Shown here: positions 5,705 to 5,955 of the stretch, in pieces
How the letters are laid out: each line of letters starts with the position of its first letter
How positions within the stretch are numbered: the first letter of the stretch is position 1
From: JBCDBY01 sp039182715
GTDB taxonomy: Bacteria; Planctomycetota; PLA2
DNA: 5,955 bases
Direction: 5' to 3'
Assembly: GCA_039182715.1 (NCBI GenBank)
Contig: JBCDBY010000287.1
Coordinates: forward strand, 1-5,955
The notes under the pieces: generated by a model
The model's database searches: none
Seen by the model: the letters and a program-made list of their open reading frames with translations, nothing else
What the model was told of the DNA's origin: nothing
Position numbers and translations under genes: made by a program

Positions 5705-5955
5705 TCACAACGTGGTGACGGCGCGGTATTCCATCCGCTCGATGCGATCGAACCCCTCCTTGGAGGGATCGAGGTAGACGTCGTGGATCGCGACGCGGGT
5801 GAGTCGACCCGCGAGCGGTAGCGGGGCGCGGCGGCAGACGGCGACGACGTCGGCCAGCTGGTCCGGGTCCAGTCCGACGCTCTGCGTGCAGTGCGGCATC
5901 CAGCGACCGGGGAGGTAATGCGCATCGAGTTCGTCGAAGTAGGCGCCGAATGCGG
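5705..5955 (-). CDS. 2H phosphoesterase / 2'-5' RNA ligase-like protein (5' end beyond window)
   Basis: Only the last 82 residues are present; the reading frame is open to the right edge and ends at TGA (5707-5705). The fragment contains RWMPHCTQSVGL, which fits the second H-x-T motif (H-C-T) of the 2H phosphoesterase superfamily. It is followed by the usual strand-helix tail (DPDQLADVVAVCRRAPLPL, then RLTRVAIHDVYLDPSKEGFDRIERMEYRAV). Family members hydrolyse or, in vitro, join 2',5'- or cyclic phosphodiester bonds in RNA or nucleotides in the cytoplasm; the true substrate here is unknown. The first H-x-T motif should lie in the missing N-terminal half, so the assignment rests on one motif plus general fit. 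It reads in the same direction as the lipoprotein gene, 196 bases upstream, and is probably a separate transcription unit. Confidence 0.7.
   Translation of the reverse strand, partial: AFGAYFDELDAHYLPGRWMPHCTQSVGLDPDQLADVVAVCRRAPLPLAGRLTRVAIHDVYLDPSKEGFDRIERMEYRAVTTL

Noticed and set aside
4138..5718. Plus-strand open frame of 526 codons spanning the end of pyrH and the lipoprotein
   Set aside because: It overlaps the pyrH 3' end in another frame and lies opposite a lipoprotein with a clear signal peptide and lipobox; its composition is Arg/Ala/Val-rich with no domain.
1..5955. tRNA, rRNA, CRISPR, transposon or defence-system content
   Set aside because: No array of spaced direct repeats, no transposase or terminal inverted repeats and no tRNA-like cloverleaf segments were seen; nearly all bases are explained by the six genes.

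Overview
The window is GC-rich (by eye about two thirds) and densely coding. It holds two complete two-component genes, one complete housekeeping gene, one complete lipoprotein gene, and two genes cut off at the window edges. A periplasmic sensor kinase, a lipobox lipoprotein and a protein with a secretory N-terminus point to a diderm bacterium. The style of the kinase and of the secreted repeat protein would fit a high-GC Planctomycetota or Myxococcota-like lineage. That placement is an impression, not a result, and no single gene here fixes the phylum.

Left block, minus strand, read from 3504 down to 1: a sensor histidine kinase (3504-1903), an OmpR/PhoB-type response regulator (1910-1200) and a predicted secreted TPR/HEAT-like protein (1195 to beyond base 1). 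The first two overlap by 8 bases and the second and third are 4 bases apart, so they look like one translationally coupled operon. In this model the kinase senses something in the periplasm through a long unassigned domain and phosphorylates the regulator. The exported repeat protein is either part of the sensed system or an output of it.

Middle, plus strand: pyrH (UMP kinase, 3572-4288) is divergent from the kinase across 67 bases. A near-consensus sigma70-type promoter sits so close to its ATG that the transcript would be nearly leaderless. pyrH stands alone here: rpsB/tsf are not immediately upstream and frr is not immediately downstream.

Right block, minus strand: a lipoprotein of unknown function with two beta-sandwich-like parts (5508-4285) converges on pyrH, and the two stop codons share the palindrome CTAG. 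A 196-base intergenic stretch (5509-5704) holds its ribosome binding site, a candidate promoter and a clear dyad (GTGACA-N6-TGTCAC). Beyond it is the C-terminal part of a 2H phosphoesterase / 2'-5' RNA ligase-like protein (5955-5705), cut by the window edge.

No RNA gene, CRISPR array, insertion sequence or phage-like gene was seen. The window looks like ordinary chromosome. The less ordinary points are the signalling operon with its exported third gene, the homopolymeric G run at the kinase/regulator junction, and the packing of pyrH between neighbours.
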